NCBI GenBank assembly: GCA_029204225.1
Contig: CM055097.1
Coordinates: 57,510,429-57,574,428 of the forward strand
Origin: Diphasiastrum complanatum
Lineage: Eukaryota > Streptophyta > Lycopodiopsida > Lycopodiales > Lycopodiaceae
Reading direction: 5' to 3'
Length of the DNA stretch: 64,000 nt
The notes beneath the pieces are model-generated. The model had not been told where the DNA came from, searched no databases, and saw nothing but the letters and a program-made list of their open reading frames with translations. Position 1 is the stretch's first letter. Every line of letters begins with the position of its first letter. The position numbers were made by a program, and so were the translations under genes. Shown here one piece after another: positions 22,755 to 34,099 of the stretch.

Positions 22755-23700
22755 GTGGATGATGAACTACTAGATGTTGTGCTATTTTATGTTGAAGCAA
22801 AACCTGAGTGGACAACAAATATTGTTGAGTATCTGATGCTAGGTCAACCAAATGACTCCTTGACAAAAGTACAAAAGAGACAATTGATTCATAAGACTCA
22901 ACCTTATCAATATATTCCAAGACAATTGTATCGTCACAGAATGGACCAAGTGGGTTGAAGCCAAAGCTGTTTAAGTTGTTGATGTGAAATCTACGACTAA
23001 ATTCCTCTATGAAAACATCATTATTATATTCAGATGTCCTATAGAGATCGTTAGTGATCATGGTACATACTTTTCTAATCAAACAATAAAGTGTTTGTTG
23101 GAAGACTTTTTTTGTTATACACCGGTTTAGTACTCCATATTATCCCAGGGGCAATGGCCAAGCTGAATCTTCCAATAAAATTCTCTACAACATTATGACA
23201 AAAATGGTTGAAGCGAGTCGTTATGACTGGGAACATAAATTGCATGCAACATTATGGGCATTCAGAACCGCTTACAAGAGTAGCATGAATTAAACACCTT
23301 TTCAATTGGTTTATGGTCAAGATGCTATCATGCCGATTGAATTTTTAGTACCATCTCTACGCATAGCAGCAATAGAGGGATTAGATGATGATAAATCCTT
23401 ACAACTGTGTCATGAAGCCTTGAACAAATTATGTGAAACTAGATTGATGGTAGTTCATGTGTTAGCAGCAGAGAAAGCCCGTCATAAGACATGGCACTAT
23501 CGCCGATTACACAAAAAAGATCTGAAAGAAGGAGATCTAGCACTGATGTATAGAACCAAGCTGGCAAATTGAAGTTTACCGGTGAGGGACCGTATAAAGT
23601 CAAAAAAATACTGAACTATGGAGCATTTATTTTGGAACATTTGGATGGAAAACCTTTTGATACTCCAGTGAATCGTAGCCAATTACACAAGTTTTGGTAG
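22755..23700 (+). pseudogene. Gypsy A integrase, N-terminal third deleted
   Basis: Compared with element C, the sequence jumps at about 22942 from the linker (QPYQYIPRQLYRHR) to TKWVEAKA, losing about 340 bases that encode the HHCC zinc domain and the first catalytic aspartate. The remaining core has CPIEIVSDHGTYFSNQT. The C-terminal domain reads MPIEFLVPSLRIAA, KKDLKEGDLALMYR, GPYKVKKI and ends NRSQLHKFW at 23699. Confidence 0.8.
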
Positions 23701-24862
23701 CCTGTACCACCAGTTTAGTTAGCATGATCAGAGACTATGTTTTCTTTTTATTGTTTTTCAATTTTTTGTTTTCACTACTTGATTGACGTTTTCTTTTGGA
23801 AAAGACCAAAAAAAATAAAGAGAAGAAGTAAGAAGTAAAAATAGAAAATGTATGGAAAGACTGATGAGCAAAAGTCAGAAATGTCATCAGCTTAGGAAAA
23901 ATTGAAGAAAAGCATTTTCAAGAATCAGATCTTTATGGAAAATTAAAACTACTTCTTGGGTCATTTTTTGCACATTTTATTCTAGAATTGTTCGTCGATT
24001 TTTCAGAGGCAAGATCCACCTCAGATATACCTATACTGATTTGGGGGCGAACGTTCTTTCCACCAGTTGATACCTAATTTTTTACATTAGACGAATGTTT
24101 AGCATCATGCCATTTTGGGAACGTTCGTCGAGCATCTCCCCTTACATAGGATCCTTCGCCGACATGCCAAATGAATTTAAAATGTCAAATTTAGGTTGGT
24201 CATAGGTTCAGATCTTGAAAATTTGCATTTATTACAGTACCTAGGCGAATGATGGCTTTAGGCGAATGTTGAATCTTTGCCAGATCTGCAAAACATTCGC
24301 CAAATTGTTATTTTTGTCCAAAACCTTCGTTGAGAATTTTGGAAGCTATTTTCACAGTACTGAGCAAGACTACAAATTTTTGTGCAAAACTGATCACCCA
24401 AACTAGTACTCTGTCTAATGGACCCTCCAAATTCACCTATAAGAAGGCTGAATTCGATTCATTTATCACTTGTGCTAGCGGAGCTCTTGCAAAAAAAATT
24501 CGCGACCAAAACTTTCTACCCACTTTTTCATGTCTTCTCATATACACTCACACTTACTTTCAGTCAACATGTCTTTTCTACTGATACCTCTCAGTCTCCG
24601 CGATAGGGCCACCCATCGTGATGTTCCAACTGCAACGAACATCATGATGCTTTCTAGCGCAAGCATGGTCGCTCAGTGGATGTCTTTTGCCGGGGCCTTG
24701 CTCAAGGCAATGGGAATTTATGAGCGGGCCTTTTTTGGAAAAATTGATATGCACTTCATTACTATGGCCTTTAGCACTTGGACCGAGGCCAATAAGAGTC
24801 CACAGTAATTCAAGCTTCGAGGTAGGTATCGTGGGACCACCACCAATTTTGGTGGGGGATAT
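23701..24862 (+). other. Gypsy A 3' non-coding region and polypurine tract
   Basis: No coding domain. TTCGCC-type words recur between 24000 and 24330 on both strands. A polypurine tract, GGTGGGGGATAT (24851-24862), abuts the LTR. Short open frames at 24330-24950 are not like any env or accessory protein I know. Confidence 0.65.
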
Positions 24863-25665
24863 TGTTGGAGGGTTTGCGGATCCCAAGACAACCTTAACCC
24901 TAGTTAATAAGTGAGAGGGATTTGGCACCCTGCGTGTGTAAGTCCAACCCAATGATCACATAGTTATTTGATTAATTAGAAAGTCAATAAAAGGACTTTA
25001 GGCCTTTTCGCGGGACTTTTAATGTCGCAGGTCTAAATGTCAAGTTAGTGAATAAAGTTGGGACTCCCACCAAAATTGGTTCAAATTCAAATTCAAATTG
25101 GTTCCCTCCAATTTTGAAAGGGTTCCCACTCTTTTTAAAGTTTGAATAGTTAGGGAGGTAGAAATGGGCCAATAGAATTTTAAGGCCAAGGCCCTCCTCT
25201 CTACTATAAATAGTGCCAAACTTGAGTTTGGAAATCATGTTCATATTCTCATTTTAATACAAGCAGATTGGTTCTCTTATGGAATGGATTTGTGAATATC
25301 CTTGCTTTCTAACCCTTTTCTTCCATCTCTCATGCTTTTGTTGTATTTGCTAAATTGTTGAATCTGAATGTTATTGGAGATTGCTGTTTCTTATGCTTTT
25401 TGTGAGAGAGAAAGGAAGAGAGAAAAAGAGTAAGCTATCTTCATTGTGGATTGTAGGGTTAATGGATGTAGTGTTAATTGTGTAATATTAATGCTTAGTA
25501 TTAATGGAGGTTAGAGTTAGATGTGGATCTTTCATTCATGCTGTAATCTGAGATATGCTATCGCTCTCACAGGATCGAACCTCCACGTGACGACTAACTT
25601 CATCTCCTTGATGCTTGTTTGCTTGGATCTTGGGTTGAGGCTAGGATGGAAATAGCCCCACTACA
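24863..25665 (+). repeat. Gypsy LTR b (shared middle LTR)
   Basis: Starts TGTTGGAGGG and ends CCACTACA, 803 bases. It has a polypurine tract on its left and a primer site on its right (25670), so it serves as 3' LTR of element A and 5' LTR of the short segment that follows. It is longer than LTR a because of small insertions such as that at 25029-25048. Confidence 0.9.
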
Positions 25666-26817
25666 ATTTTGGCATCGTTGCCATGGAGCTATGCCAATTT
25701 TTCAGTTACAGCATGGTTGTTGGATGGTTAGCTTGCATTAGGCATCTTGTCTTGGCATGAATAATGTTAAAATTGCATTTTAGGGTTAGTTTGGAAGTGA
25801 TTTTGCCTGATTTGAGTGGATTTACTTGCTTGAAATCTAATCTAATAATTGAACAGGAAAGCTCTTTAGATTACTATTCTTAAGATCCATCTTGATTTGA
25901 GAAATCATAAAAAACCACAAAAATCTATCAGATTTTGGTCAAAAGGAGGCAAAAATTGTCATCAGAGTGGATAACATTTTACTCTTATTTAGAAAACGTT
26001 CATCAAGTTGCAGGCACCTCCGGTTTTGATCATAGAACCTTCAATTTGAAAGGCAAACATTCCTTCTCAGCAGATTTTCGAAAACATCAGAAAAACCATC
26101 ATAAAACACCAATGAGTATAAAATTCAATGAACAAAAAATCTTAGCCAAACACCATTGCTTATGTCTCATCAGTACCCCAGGCCTACATTCAATCCTATA
26201 ATCATTAATAATAAGAAGTACTCAAACAATTATGAACATAGAGAGCAATTGCACCATTATGAGAGAAAAATCATGAAATTGCTTGATTGATTTTGGTGAG
26301 ATATCATCACCTATATATACATGATCCATCACGGTTTTGGGCAGGTATGAGTAGCCCTAAACCTATCCCTAATGCTAATTTTGGTGGATCTTTCATCCGT
26401 ACCAAGTTAGGGTTGGAATCTTGGAGATCCCTCAACAATGCAAAAATGACCAAAACTAGCTCCTATTTTTTCTCTCTTGTATCTAAGCATAATTTGGACT
26501 CATTCCAAAGGTTCTAGTGTGATAGGTGGGTTTGGTGCTTGCTCCTCCATGAGCTCCTCCTCAAAACCAAGATCTTGCTCCTTGGCCATCTTCTTCTTGA
26601 TTGTTGGAGCACTTGAGCCTTCTTCAAGCATATGCATATGATGTTCACCAAAGATAACATCCCTTGAAAATTGACCATCGCCATTCCCTCTACCAATCGT
26701 CGACCTCCTAACCTTCCAATTGACTCCCCATCCAGCAAACATATGTGCGATGCTACCTCTTCCTCTACTGATCCCCCTTCAAGCAGCACTCGCCACCGTA
26801 CCGCACTAACCGTCCCT
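25666..26817 (+). mobile_element. Gypsy segment B: leader only, then foreign sequence
   Basis: 25666-26125 repeats the leader of element A from the primer site onward. Similarity ends near 26110 (AAACACCAA). The sequence at 26270-26517 loosely matches the minus-strand copia LTR at 6000-6210. The stretch 26518-26817 has a minus-strand open frame with no recognisable domain. It then runs into LTR c without a polypurine tract. Confidence 0.55.
26270..26517 (-). repeat. Possible copia LTR fragment
   Basis: Shares with 6000-6210 the succession of a CCTAA-rich block, a GAGATCC block, AACAATG and GACTCATT(C/T)CAAAG. The similarity is patchy and the ends cannot be fixed. Confidence 0.35.
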
Positions 26818-27582
26818 TGTTGGAGGGTTTGCGGATCCCAAGGCAACCCTAACCCTAGTTAATAAGTGAGAGGGATTTGGCACCCTGCATGTGTAAGTCC
26901 AACCCAATGATCACATAGTTATGTGATTGATCAGTTAAAAGTTAATAAAAGGACTTTAGGCCTTTTTGCGGGACTTTTAATGTCGCAGGGCCTAAATGTC
27001 AAGTTAGTGAATAAAGTTGGGTTTCCCTCCAATTTTGATGGTTCCCACACTTTTTAAATTTGAATAAAAAAAGAGGCAAGACTTGACCAATAGGATTCAG
27101 AGGCCAGGGTCCTCCTCTCTACTATAAAAAGATACCAACTTGAGTTGCTCCTAATGTTTATTTCCTCATTTCAATAAAGTAGATTGGTTCTCTTTAGAAA
27201 TGGATTGATGAATGTCCTTGCTCTTCCTCTCTTTTCCTCCATTTCTCATGCTTTCTTTGGATTTTGCTAATTGCTGGATTTGATCATTATTGGGATTGCT
27301 ATTTTTTATGCTTTTTGTGAGAGAGAAAGGGAGAGAAAGAAAGAGTAAGTTTTTATCATTGTTGTGGATTTAGGTTTAATGGAAGTAGGGTTAATGGATG
27401 TAGTGTTAATGCTTAGTGTTAATGGATATTAGTGTTAGATCCTCCATTCATGTTGAAATCTGAACTATACTATCGCTCTCATGGGAACGAACCTACGCAT
27501 GACAACTAACTTCATCTCTTTGATGGATGCTAGATTGATTAGATCTTGGGTTGAGGATAGGCAAGGAAAGAAATCCACTACA
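26818..27582 (+). repeat. Gypsy LTR c
   Basis: Starts TGTTGGAGGG, ends CCACTACA, 765 bases. It is more diverged from LTRs a and b than they are from each other (for example 27045-27110). Confidence 0.9.
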
Positions 27583-28019
27583 ATTTTGGCACCGTTGCCG
27601 GGGAGCTATGCCAATTTTTTAGTTTGCAGCATGTTTGGTTGATGGTTAGCTTGCATTAGGCATCTTGTTGTGGCATGAGTATTGTTAGATCTGCATTTTA
27701 GGATTAGTTTGGGATTGATTTTGCTTGATTTGAGTGGGTTTGCTTGTTTGAAATCTAATCTGATTGTTAAACAGAAAAACCTATTCAGGTCACCAATCTT
27801 AAGATCCATTTGGATCTTAGATATTAGAGAAAATAACAAAAATCGCTCAAATCTATCAGATTTGGCCAAAAAGAGGCAAAAAACAACATCAGAGCTTAGA
27901 ACTTTTTACTCTCTTTCATGAAACCTTCGCTGAGTTGCAGACACCTTTGGTTTTGTTCTCATAACCTTTAGTTTGAAGGGCAAAGATTAATTCCCAGCAG
28001 ATTTCTTAGCACAAAAGTT

Positions 28020-28664
28020 AGCTCAAGAAGAACTCGAAATCCATCAGGAGCCACTTTTTTGTGCTGGATTTGAAAAATCTAACGATGTACTCCATGTTGG
28101 AGCCGCTTGGGAAAGTGAACAAAAGAATATCACTCTGCCGATACAACATAGACAATTTCCTAAAGAAGCAGCCGTGATAGATGGCGGTTCAAGAGTTAAC
28201 CTGATTTCTACAAGGCTATGTGCAAGATGGGGCCTTACAAAGATCAAACCTGCTACTTTTGCTATTAAGCTAGTTGATCAAACGACAATTCGTCCACGAG
28301 GAATGGTGGAAGATATATTTGTCAAGATTGCAGGAGTACAATTTGTCATTACTTTCATCGTGATGGACTTACCAGAAGTGCCAAATGTCTACCGAGTTCT
28401 ATTAGGACGTCCATGGTTACAGTTGCGCAAGTAATTCATAACTGGGGCACCGGAAAAATCACTTTTGAAAATCGTGAATGTGCAGTTAAAGTTGATCCTA
28501 CGACTTGGACTATCAAACCAGTGGTTCAAAAAGAAGATGATGATTCATCAACAACGGATCACACTTGTGATCGACCAGAGAAAAAATTGGAAGTTCACTA
28601 CGATTTTCAAACGGATACTGTCAATTGGAATGAAGCTCTTGCAACAATTGATTGTACAGCATGA
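28020..28664 (+). pseudogene. Gypsy C protease region
   Basis: VIDGGSRVNLISTRLCARWG (28170-28230) is the aspartic protease active-site region in the D-G-G-S form typical of Athila/Tat elements, followed by VYRVLLGRPWL, the conserved C-terminal flap of that domain. A stop at 28433 and a frame change follow. Confidence 0.8.
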
Positions 28665-29105
28665 TATATGTGTCAACAAGATATTCAATTAGAGTTGAGC
28701 GAGATTTCCTTATTGGATCAAACTTTGGATACACCAATCACGTTTAGCCTGGATATCAACAGAATGGATTTAGTGGTTACAACCAAGTTAAGATTGCACC
28801 TACCAATCGCCACAAAACTGCTTTTGCAACAGAATGGGGCACCTATGCTTACAAAGTAATGCCGTTTGGACTCTGTAACGCACCAAGTTCATTCCAAAGA
28901 GTAATGCAATTTGCGTTTAAAGATTATCTGCAGAAATTTCTTGAAATTTACTTGGACGACTTGGGAGTTCATAGTACAAACACAGACCACCTGAATCGAT
29001 TAGAGAAAGTATTTGAAAGATGCCGCAAATATTAGATTTCTCTAAATCCGAAAAAATGTCAGATATGGGTTTCACATGGAGTTGTGCTTGGACATGTGAT
29101 ATCAA
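28665..29105 (+). pseudogene. Gypsy C reverse transcriptase, N-terminal half deleted
   Basis: A linker ending ITFSLDINR runs straight into LDGFSGYNQVKIAP (about 28763) in another frame, so the pre-RT linker and the first RT motifs are gone. HKTAFATEWGTYAYKVMPFG, then FQRVMQFAF and the catalytic YLDDLGVHS (28950-28976) are intact. A TAG at about 29033 interrupts. Confidence 0.8.
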
Positions 29106-29185
29106 GACATGGTATTGCCATAGATTATTCTAAGATCAAAGTTATTGTGGAATTGCCACTGCCTGCAACAATTTGAGGAGTTTAT

Positions 29186-29992
29186 GTGTTTATGGGTCAT
29201 GCGAACTACTATCGAATTTTTATTATCTTCTTTGCAGATTCAGCACGACCTATATACAAACTAACTATTGTTCCTATTTGGATAATAGAGGCGTTAGAAG
29301 CCTTTGAAAAGTTAAAAAAAGCATTAACTTCAGCACCAATACTGCGTTCTCTAGATTGGACGATAGAGTTTCATGTTCATATGGATGCCTCAAAATACGC
29401 CATTGGATCAGTTTTGACGCAGCCAGGTGACTATAAAAAGGATTATCCTATACGATCTGCAAGCAGACAACTTACGGATCCAGAAAATAATTATTCAACA
29501 ACAGAACGTGAAGCTCTAGGCATGATTTTTTCTGTTCGGAAATTTCGTCACTACCTCATGGAAACGCACTTTGTATTTTATACGGATCATCAACCGTTAC
29601 TTTACTTGGTAAACAAGACATGCAATACTGGACGTATTGCAAGATGGTTATTATTATTGACTGAATTTGACTTTCGGATTGTGGTTCGAATGGGAAAGCA
29701 GTATTATCTAGCCGATCACGTTTCGCGAATTGAATCCACACCAGCTAATACTGAAGTGGATGATGAACTGCCAAATGCTGCGTTGTTCTATGTTGAAGTA
29801 GTACCTGAGTGGGCGACATATATTGTTGAGTACCTGATGATAGGACAATCGAATGACTCTTTGACAAAAGTACAAAAGAGACAATTGATTCATGAAGTTC
29901 AACCTTATCAATTAATTGCAGGAAAATTGTACCGTCGTGGATTAGATAATATTTTACGAAGGTGTGTTTTAATCATGAAGTACCAGATTTAA
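29186..29992 (+). CDS. Gypsy C RNase H and integrase linker, 268-codon open frame
   Basis: The longest surviving gypsy frame in the window. It contains the RT-RNase H connection (FMGHANYYRIFIIFFAD), the RNase H start HVHMDASKYAIGSVLTQPGD with a catalytic Asp, ASRQLTDPENNYSTTEREAL with a catalytic Glu, FYTDHQPLLYL, and LADHVSRIE near the end. The last third is the linker to integrase (TKVQKRQLIHEVQPYQLIAGKLY). The ATG is internal to pol, so this is a surviving piece and not a separate gene. It is probably not expressed as such. Confidence 0.8.
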   Translation: MFMGHANYYRIFIIFFADSARPIYKLTIVPIWIIEALEAFEKLKKALTSAPILRSLDWTIEFHVHMDASKYAIGSVLTQPGDYKKDYPIRSASRQLTDPENNYSTTEREALGMIFSVRKFRHYLMETHFVFYTDHQPLLYLVNKTCNTGRIARWLLLLTEFDFRIVVRMGKQYYLADHVSRIESTPANTEVDDELPNAALFYVEVVPEWATYIVEYLMIGQSNDSLTKVQKRQLIHEVQPYQLIAGKLYRRGLDNILRRCVLIMKYQI

Positions 29993-30822
29993 TCATGTTT
30001 TCACATGATGGCATGGGTGGAGGACACTTCTCTACAAATATTATTGTTCGCAAACTTTTGAAATCCGGTTGTTGGTGGCCTACACTTCATAAGGACACAA
30101 AAAATTTTATTCAGACATGTGATGTTTGCTAGTGAGCATGACGGCCTACTCGACAGAATTATGAACCCTTGCATCCAGTTTTATCGCAAGCACCGTTTGA
30201 AAAATGAGGACTGGATTATGTTGGTCCTATTCATCCTGCCGCGCAAGGATCTCAGGCCCGATACATTATCGTCGCAACTGATTATATGACCAAGTGGGTT
30301 GAAGCCAAAGCTATCAAAGTGGCTGATGCGAAATCTACGGCCAAGTTTCTATATGAAAATATTATAATCAGATTTGGATGTCCGATCGAAATTGTCAGTG
30401 ACCGGGGTACACACTTTGTTAATCAAACAATAAAGTGTTTACTGGAAGATTTTTTCGTTATACAGAGATTTAGTACTCCCTACTATCCCAGAGGAAATGG
30501 CCAAGCTAAATCTTCCAATAAGATTCTCTGCACCATTTTGACAAAGACAGTTGAAGCAAGTCGGTCCGATTGGGAACATAAACTGTATGCAACATTATGG
30601 GCATTCAGAACCGCTTACAAAAATATTACAAATCAAACACCTTTTCAATTGGTTTATGGTCAAGATGTTGTTATGCCAATTGAATTTTTAATCCCATCTT
30701 TACGTATAGCAGCCACGAAACGATTGATAGATGATATGTCTTTACAACTCCGTCATGAAGCGTTGCACAAATTATGTGAAACCCGATTGATGGCAGTTCA
30801 TGCCTTAGCAGCAGAGATGTAA
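29993..30822 (+). pseudogene. Gypsy C integrase, truncated
   Basis: The zinc region is legible in shifted frames at 29993-30145 (GWWWPT-like stretch, then a cysteine pair ending in a TAG). The open frame 30286-30822 carries TKWVEAKAIKVADAKS, CPIEIVSDRGTHFVNQT with the second catalytic Asp, PYYPRGNGQAKSSNKIL in which the usual catalytic Glu of QAES is replaced by Lys, and MPIEFLIPSLRIAA. The domain ends abruptly at 30822. Confidence 0.8.
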
Positions 30823-31289
30823 ATAGATGCCACACGTACCAAATCACATAGGATGCTTTCCAATAAGTTCATTCCTCAATATTAAATTTCGTTGTAAAGG
30901 ATATTTTCCTCTAAGTGTTATGTTTCAAGTCAATTTCTAGGGTCATTGCATTGCAATTTCTTTAAATCCAATTTTATCTCTTTTGCATAGTTGGATTTTA
31001 TATGGACTATGATCACTATCACCCGCGTAAAACAAATAAAGATCAAAAGAAAAAGTCCTAGTTGTAATATTGTAAATTCTTTGTGGAAAACACTTATTAC
31101 TAACTTTTCATGATTTTTTAGATATTTAACATATCATCTCTCCACTCAACTTTTATAGAAATTTTGGTATTCCTTTAAAAGGAAAAGGGTGACGTGATAG
31201 AATCAATTCTATCATAGGATCCACTGGTTGCACTATATTTGAAAAAAAAAAAAAAGTAGCCCATATTATGTAGGCAAATGTAATTATCC
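30823..31289. other. Non-coding junction segment
   Basis: 30824-30872 is the reverse complement of 6240-6290 (GATGCCACACGT, then CACATAGGATGCTTTCCAAT). No gene. A 14-base A run lies at 31241-31254. Confidence 0.5.
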
Positions 31290-32240
31290 AAAAGCATTTT
31301 TAGACAAATCTAGAGTAAGCTACAATGGAACTATTTGGATGTAATAGAGAAATTCTCTAGGGATTGTGAAGAACAATCTAGAACTAGAGAAGGTTTGGAA
31401 CTTGAAAATCATCATTTATATGTATAAGTAGTACAAAAAAATATCAAAATTAGTATTCCCAATTTTATTTAGGATGGAGTAAGTTTTGATCATAAAATTG
31501 AATCTTGAATGTATGTATAGAATCAAGCTAATCTTAGTATGAGTACTAGGATTAGTGTGATGTTGAATGTTTAAAAGGAAGAAATTATGTTATCAGAGGT
31601 AAGTTAGGCTGGAAAATTCGTGAAAGTGGATATATTTCCGTCCTAGAGATGTATTATGTAAGGCTTGAGAAGTAGGAGTGTTGTTGAGATAATTGAGCTA
31701 CAAGGTTCTCAATTAAATTTATGAGGAACATATTGCAGATTAGGGAATAATTTGCCAGATACAGATGTATGTTTATGTACATGATGATAGTGAGATTTCT
31801 TTTGTCTACAAACAGTTAATCTTGTTGAATCTACTATGAGCTTATTAGTGGATTTATTTGGTGCACTTAAGTGTTAAACCATCCAATGAACATAGACATA
31901 TCAACGAGTATTGTTCAAGAACGATTACTAGCAGGTTACTGAGTCTTTTTGATGAAAGGTCAACTTATTAGCTCAGAAATAATTTATAAAACGATCCGGA
32001 TGTGGTTTTATAGTAGAGGACTACACCCAAACATTTTGAGATTTCTGAATCATTCATTGAATCATTCATTAACAATCAACTTGAGTGGTTGTTTTACTCT
32101 TGGAAAAAGTTAATTTGTTAAACGATTAGTGTGAAGATAATTCACCAAGAACTCTTTGTTTACACATATATTGCTTAGAAGACACATACTGATTGAAGTT
32201 TTGTGCATTGAATATATGAGATTCTTCGTGTTAGAATATT
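31290..32240 (+). repeat. Chromovirus relic, second copy
   Basis: Collinear with 1850-2720 in the same orientation. Shared landmarks include GTTTATGTA with AATCTTGT(T/G)GA(A)TCTACTATG, then CATAGACATAT, then GTGAAGA(T/G)AATTCACC. No open frame survives. It appears to be a piece of the same chromovirus family as the left edge. Confidence 0.6.
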
Positions 32241-32254
32241 TCTCAGAATGGAGC

Positions 32255-32455
32255 TGGCACCTCCTATTTTCTTCTTATCTAAGCTTCTGAGATCAAACAG
32301 TAGCTAGGTTCTATCGGTGAGAATCCACCAGCTGGAGAAATGCAACCGCATTGCCATACTGCTAGGGAATAGTTTAAACTTGAGAGCATGTTGGTAGCAG
32401 TGGATCGTTATCGTGTCACAATTTTGCATATTGTACCTCAGTCATGGCGCTCAAC
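32255..32455 (+). pseudogene. 4CL-like gene fragment, relic of a sister copy
   Basis: 32257-32368 matches exon 1 of the 4CL-like gene from about 35157 (CACCTCCTATTTTCTTCTTATC, then GAGAATCCACCAG). It then skips about 195 bases of the parent, including the AMP-binding Box I, and resumes at 32376 (AACTTGAGAGCATGTTGG) to match parent 35464-35530. Substitutions and stops are frequent (TAG within AGTAGCTAGG). No other exons were seen nearby. It points to an older tandem duplication or gene conversion remnant 2.1 kb upstream of the live gene. Confidence 0.85.
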
Positions 32456-33540
32456 TAAAACGCAGAAGTAAGTATGATTCAAGCTTACTTCAGTCTGGAC
32501 TCTGTAGAACGCAGAACTACTCCACGTGCTAAAGAGCTTCCAGAGAACTTCATGAAACATATATCCTTGTGTTCAACTGTTACAGGTCAAAGGAGCTTGC
32601 TGCACAAATTTAGACCTGCATTCGGTTTTGCACCAGAGGTTTTTCTGTAATTTAATGGGTACACTAATGTTCTGCCCGGAATGGAAAATAAACATGGGAG
32701 TCATAGGACTGTAATGCTAAGCTAATGCTTGTTTCCTTGTTTTCAGTAGGCTACTACGACGAGGTTGCTTCTTTGCTAGAGTCCAATAATAGGTTTTTTA
32801 GTTGCTTCTTTATGGATCTTTAATGGTAGACTCTTTCAATTGCCTTTAAAGCTGACTCACATGCCACATAGTGCTTCTACGTATTATTGCCGCAAATCTT
32901 GTATGCAGTATCATGAAAGAGGACACAGCTATTTAAGGAAACTAGGGCAAGACTGAATTCAACTAAAGGTGGAAGCCTGTATCAGAACTTAGAAGAGAGA
33001 GATGTATCAGAACTTAGAAGAGAGAGAGGACAGTGTTGGGGAACCTTTTTGAGGTTTCACTCCAAAAATCGATATGTGAAAAAGTTCTTCGGTCTCTATT
33101 GAGTGACATGCTATTACTTGCCCATTTTTTTTTATAAAACTCAAGATTTATGACATAAGAAAAATGGGAAACTTTTGTCATGTCGATTTTTGGGAAAAGA
33201 TGTTTGTTCCATTCTTGAACTATGCCGACTTTCCGAACATTGAGAGAGAGCTCCAAGATCATAGGTACACAGTTGCTCATTACCTTAATTTGGGAGTTCA
33301 TGTCCGTTGAATAAAGTTAAATGTTTGAACATGTTTTCGTTGCAGTGATTATGGACATATTATATTTGTAAGTAATCCACGCAAAGGAGCACAAGGCGCA
33401 AATGTCAACGACATATTAATGGGTATAGCTTTTTATGATTTTATCCCATTACTTATCGGTGATCACCTTGATTCAAGGAAGCCACTCTCATTTTAATCTT
33501 TTAAAATTTATCATTTAGACAAACTCAACTTTGACTTGCA
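32456..33540. other. Upstream intergenic sequence
   Basis: No protein recognised. A minus-strand frame at 33014-33301 (95 codons) looks like nothing I know. A short direct repeat, GTATCAGAACTTAGAAGAGAG, is duplicated at about 32979 and 33004. Confidence 0.4.
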
Positions 33541-33895
33541 GGTGGAGAGAGAGAAGAAAACAGAAACCCACACAACCTATGGACTCTGGAGTAGTAAAGA
33601 CTTTAAACAAGCTCAACTTTGACTTGCATAAAGAAGAAAACAGAAACCCAGACAACCTATGGACTCTGGAGTAGTAAAGACTTTGGACAAACTCCTATGG
33701 ACTCTGGAGTAGTAAAGACTTTGGACAAACTCAACTTTCAATTGCATGGAGAAGAAAACAGAAACCCAGACAACCTATGGACTCTGGAGTAGTAAAGACT
33801 TTGGACAAGCTTAACTTTGACTTGTGGAGAGAGAGAAGAAAACAGAAACCCAGACAGCCTATGGAGTAGTAATTTGTAAAGACTTTGAGACTACG
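33541..33895. repeat. Minisatellite upstream of the 4CL-like gene
   Basis: Four units each containing CAGAAACCCA, ACCTATGGACTCTGGAG and GTAAAGACTTTG. The unit landmarks fall at 33561, 33641, 33759 and 33843, so spacing is 80, 118 and 84 bases. The 118-base unit contains an extra internal 38-base duplication of CTATGGACTCTGGAGTAG with its flank. The array ends about 700 bases before the start codon. Confidence 0.85.
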
Positions 33896-34099
33896 CGTGC
33901 GTTTTGAGCAAGTACATACTTTTTTCCTGAAATGTATGTAATTATTTTCTGTGGTAGGGATCAATCAGAAAAACGAGTAGATCCATGACCATGAGTGAAT
34001 GGGTTTAGAAGAAATTATTTTTTAGTACTGGATAGAATGCCAGGTCAACAATCCACGAGTGAATGGATTTAGAAGAAATTGAATTTTAGGTACTGGATA

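Larger units (their letters stand above)
18605..25665 (+). mobile_element. Ty3/gypsy element A (Athila/Tat-like), broken
   Basis: LTR 18605-19372, primer site at 19377, long non-coding leader, pol remnant 20732-23700, long 3' non-coding region, polypurine tract and 3' LTR 24863-25665. The primer site TGGCATCGTTGCCGGGG matches the Asp-tRNA type used by Athila/Tat elements with one or two changes. Gag and protease are largely missing, the RT is frameshifted, and the first third of integrase is deleted. There is no chromodomain, in keeping with the non-chromovirus branch. Confidence 0.8.
26818..30822 (+). mobile_element. Ty3/gypsy element C, 3' truncated
   Basis: LTR c 26818-27582, primer site at 27587 (TGGCACCGTTGCCGGGG), leader, protease, RT, RNase H and integrase. 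It is the same family as element A and better preserved in places, but it lacks the N-terminal half of RT. It stops inside the integrase C-terminal region at about 30822; no 3' LTR is seen. Confidence 0.85.

Noticed and set aside
24330-24952. Possible env-like or accessory gene in the gypsy A 3' region
   Set aside because: Several short overlapping frames on both strands, none with a signal peptide or membrane segment at a plausible place.
33731-33964. Minus-strand frame with two copies of SIGCLGFCFLL
   Set aside because: The protein repeat simply mirrors the DNA minisatellite at 33541-33895.
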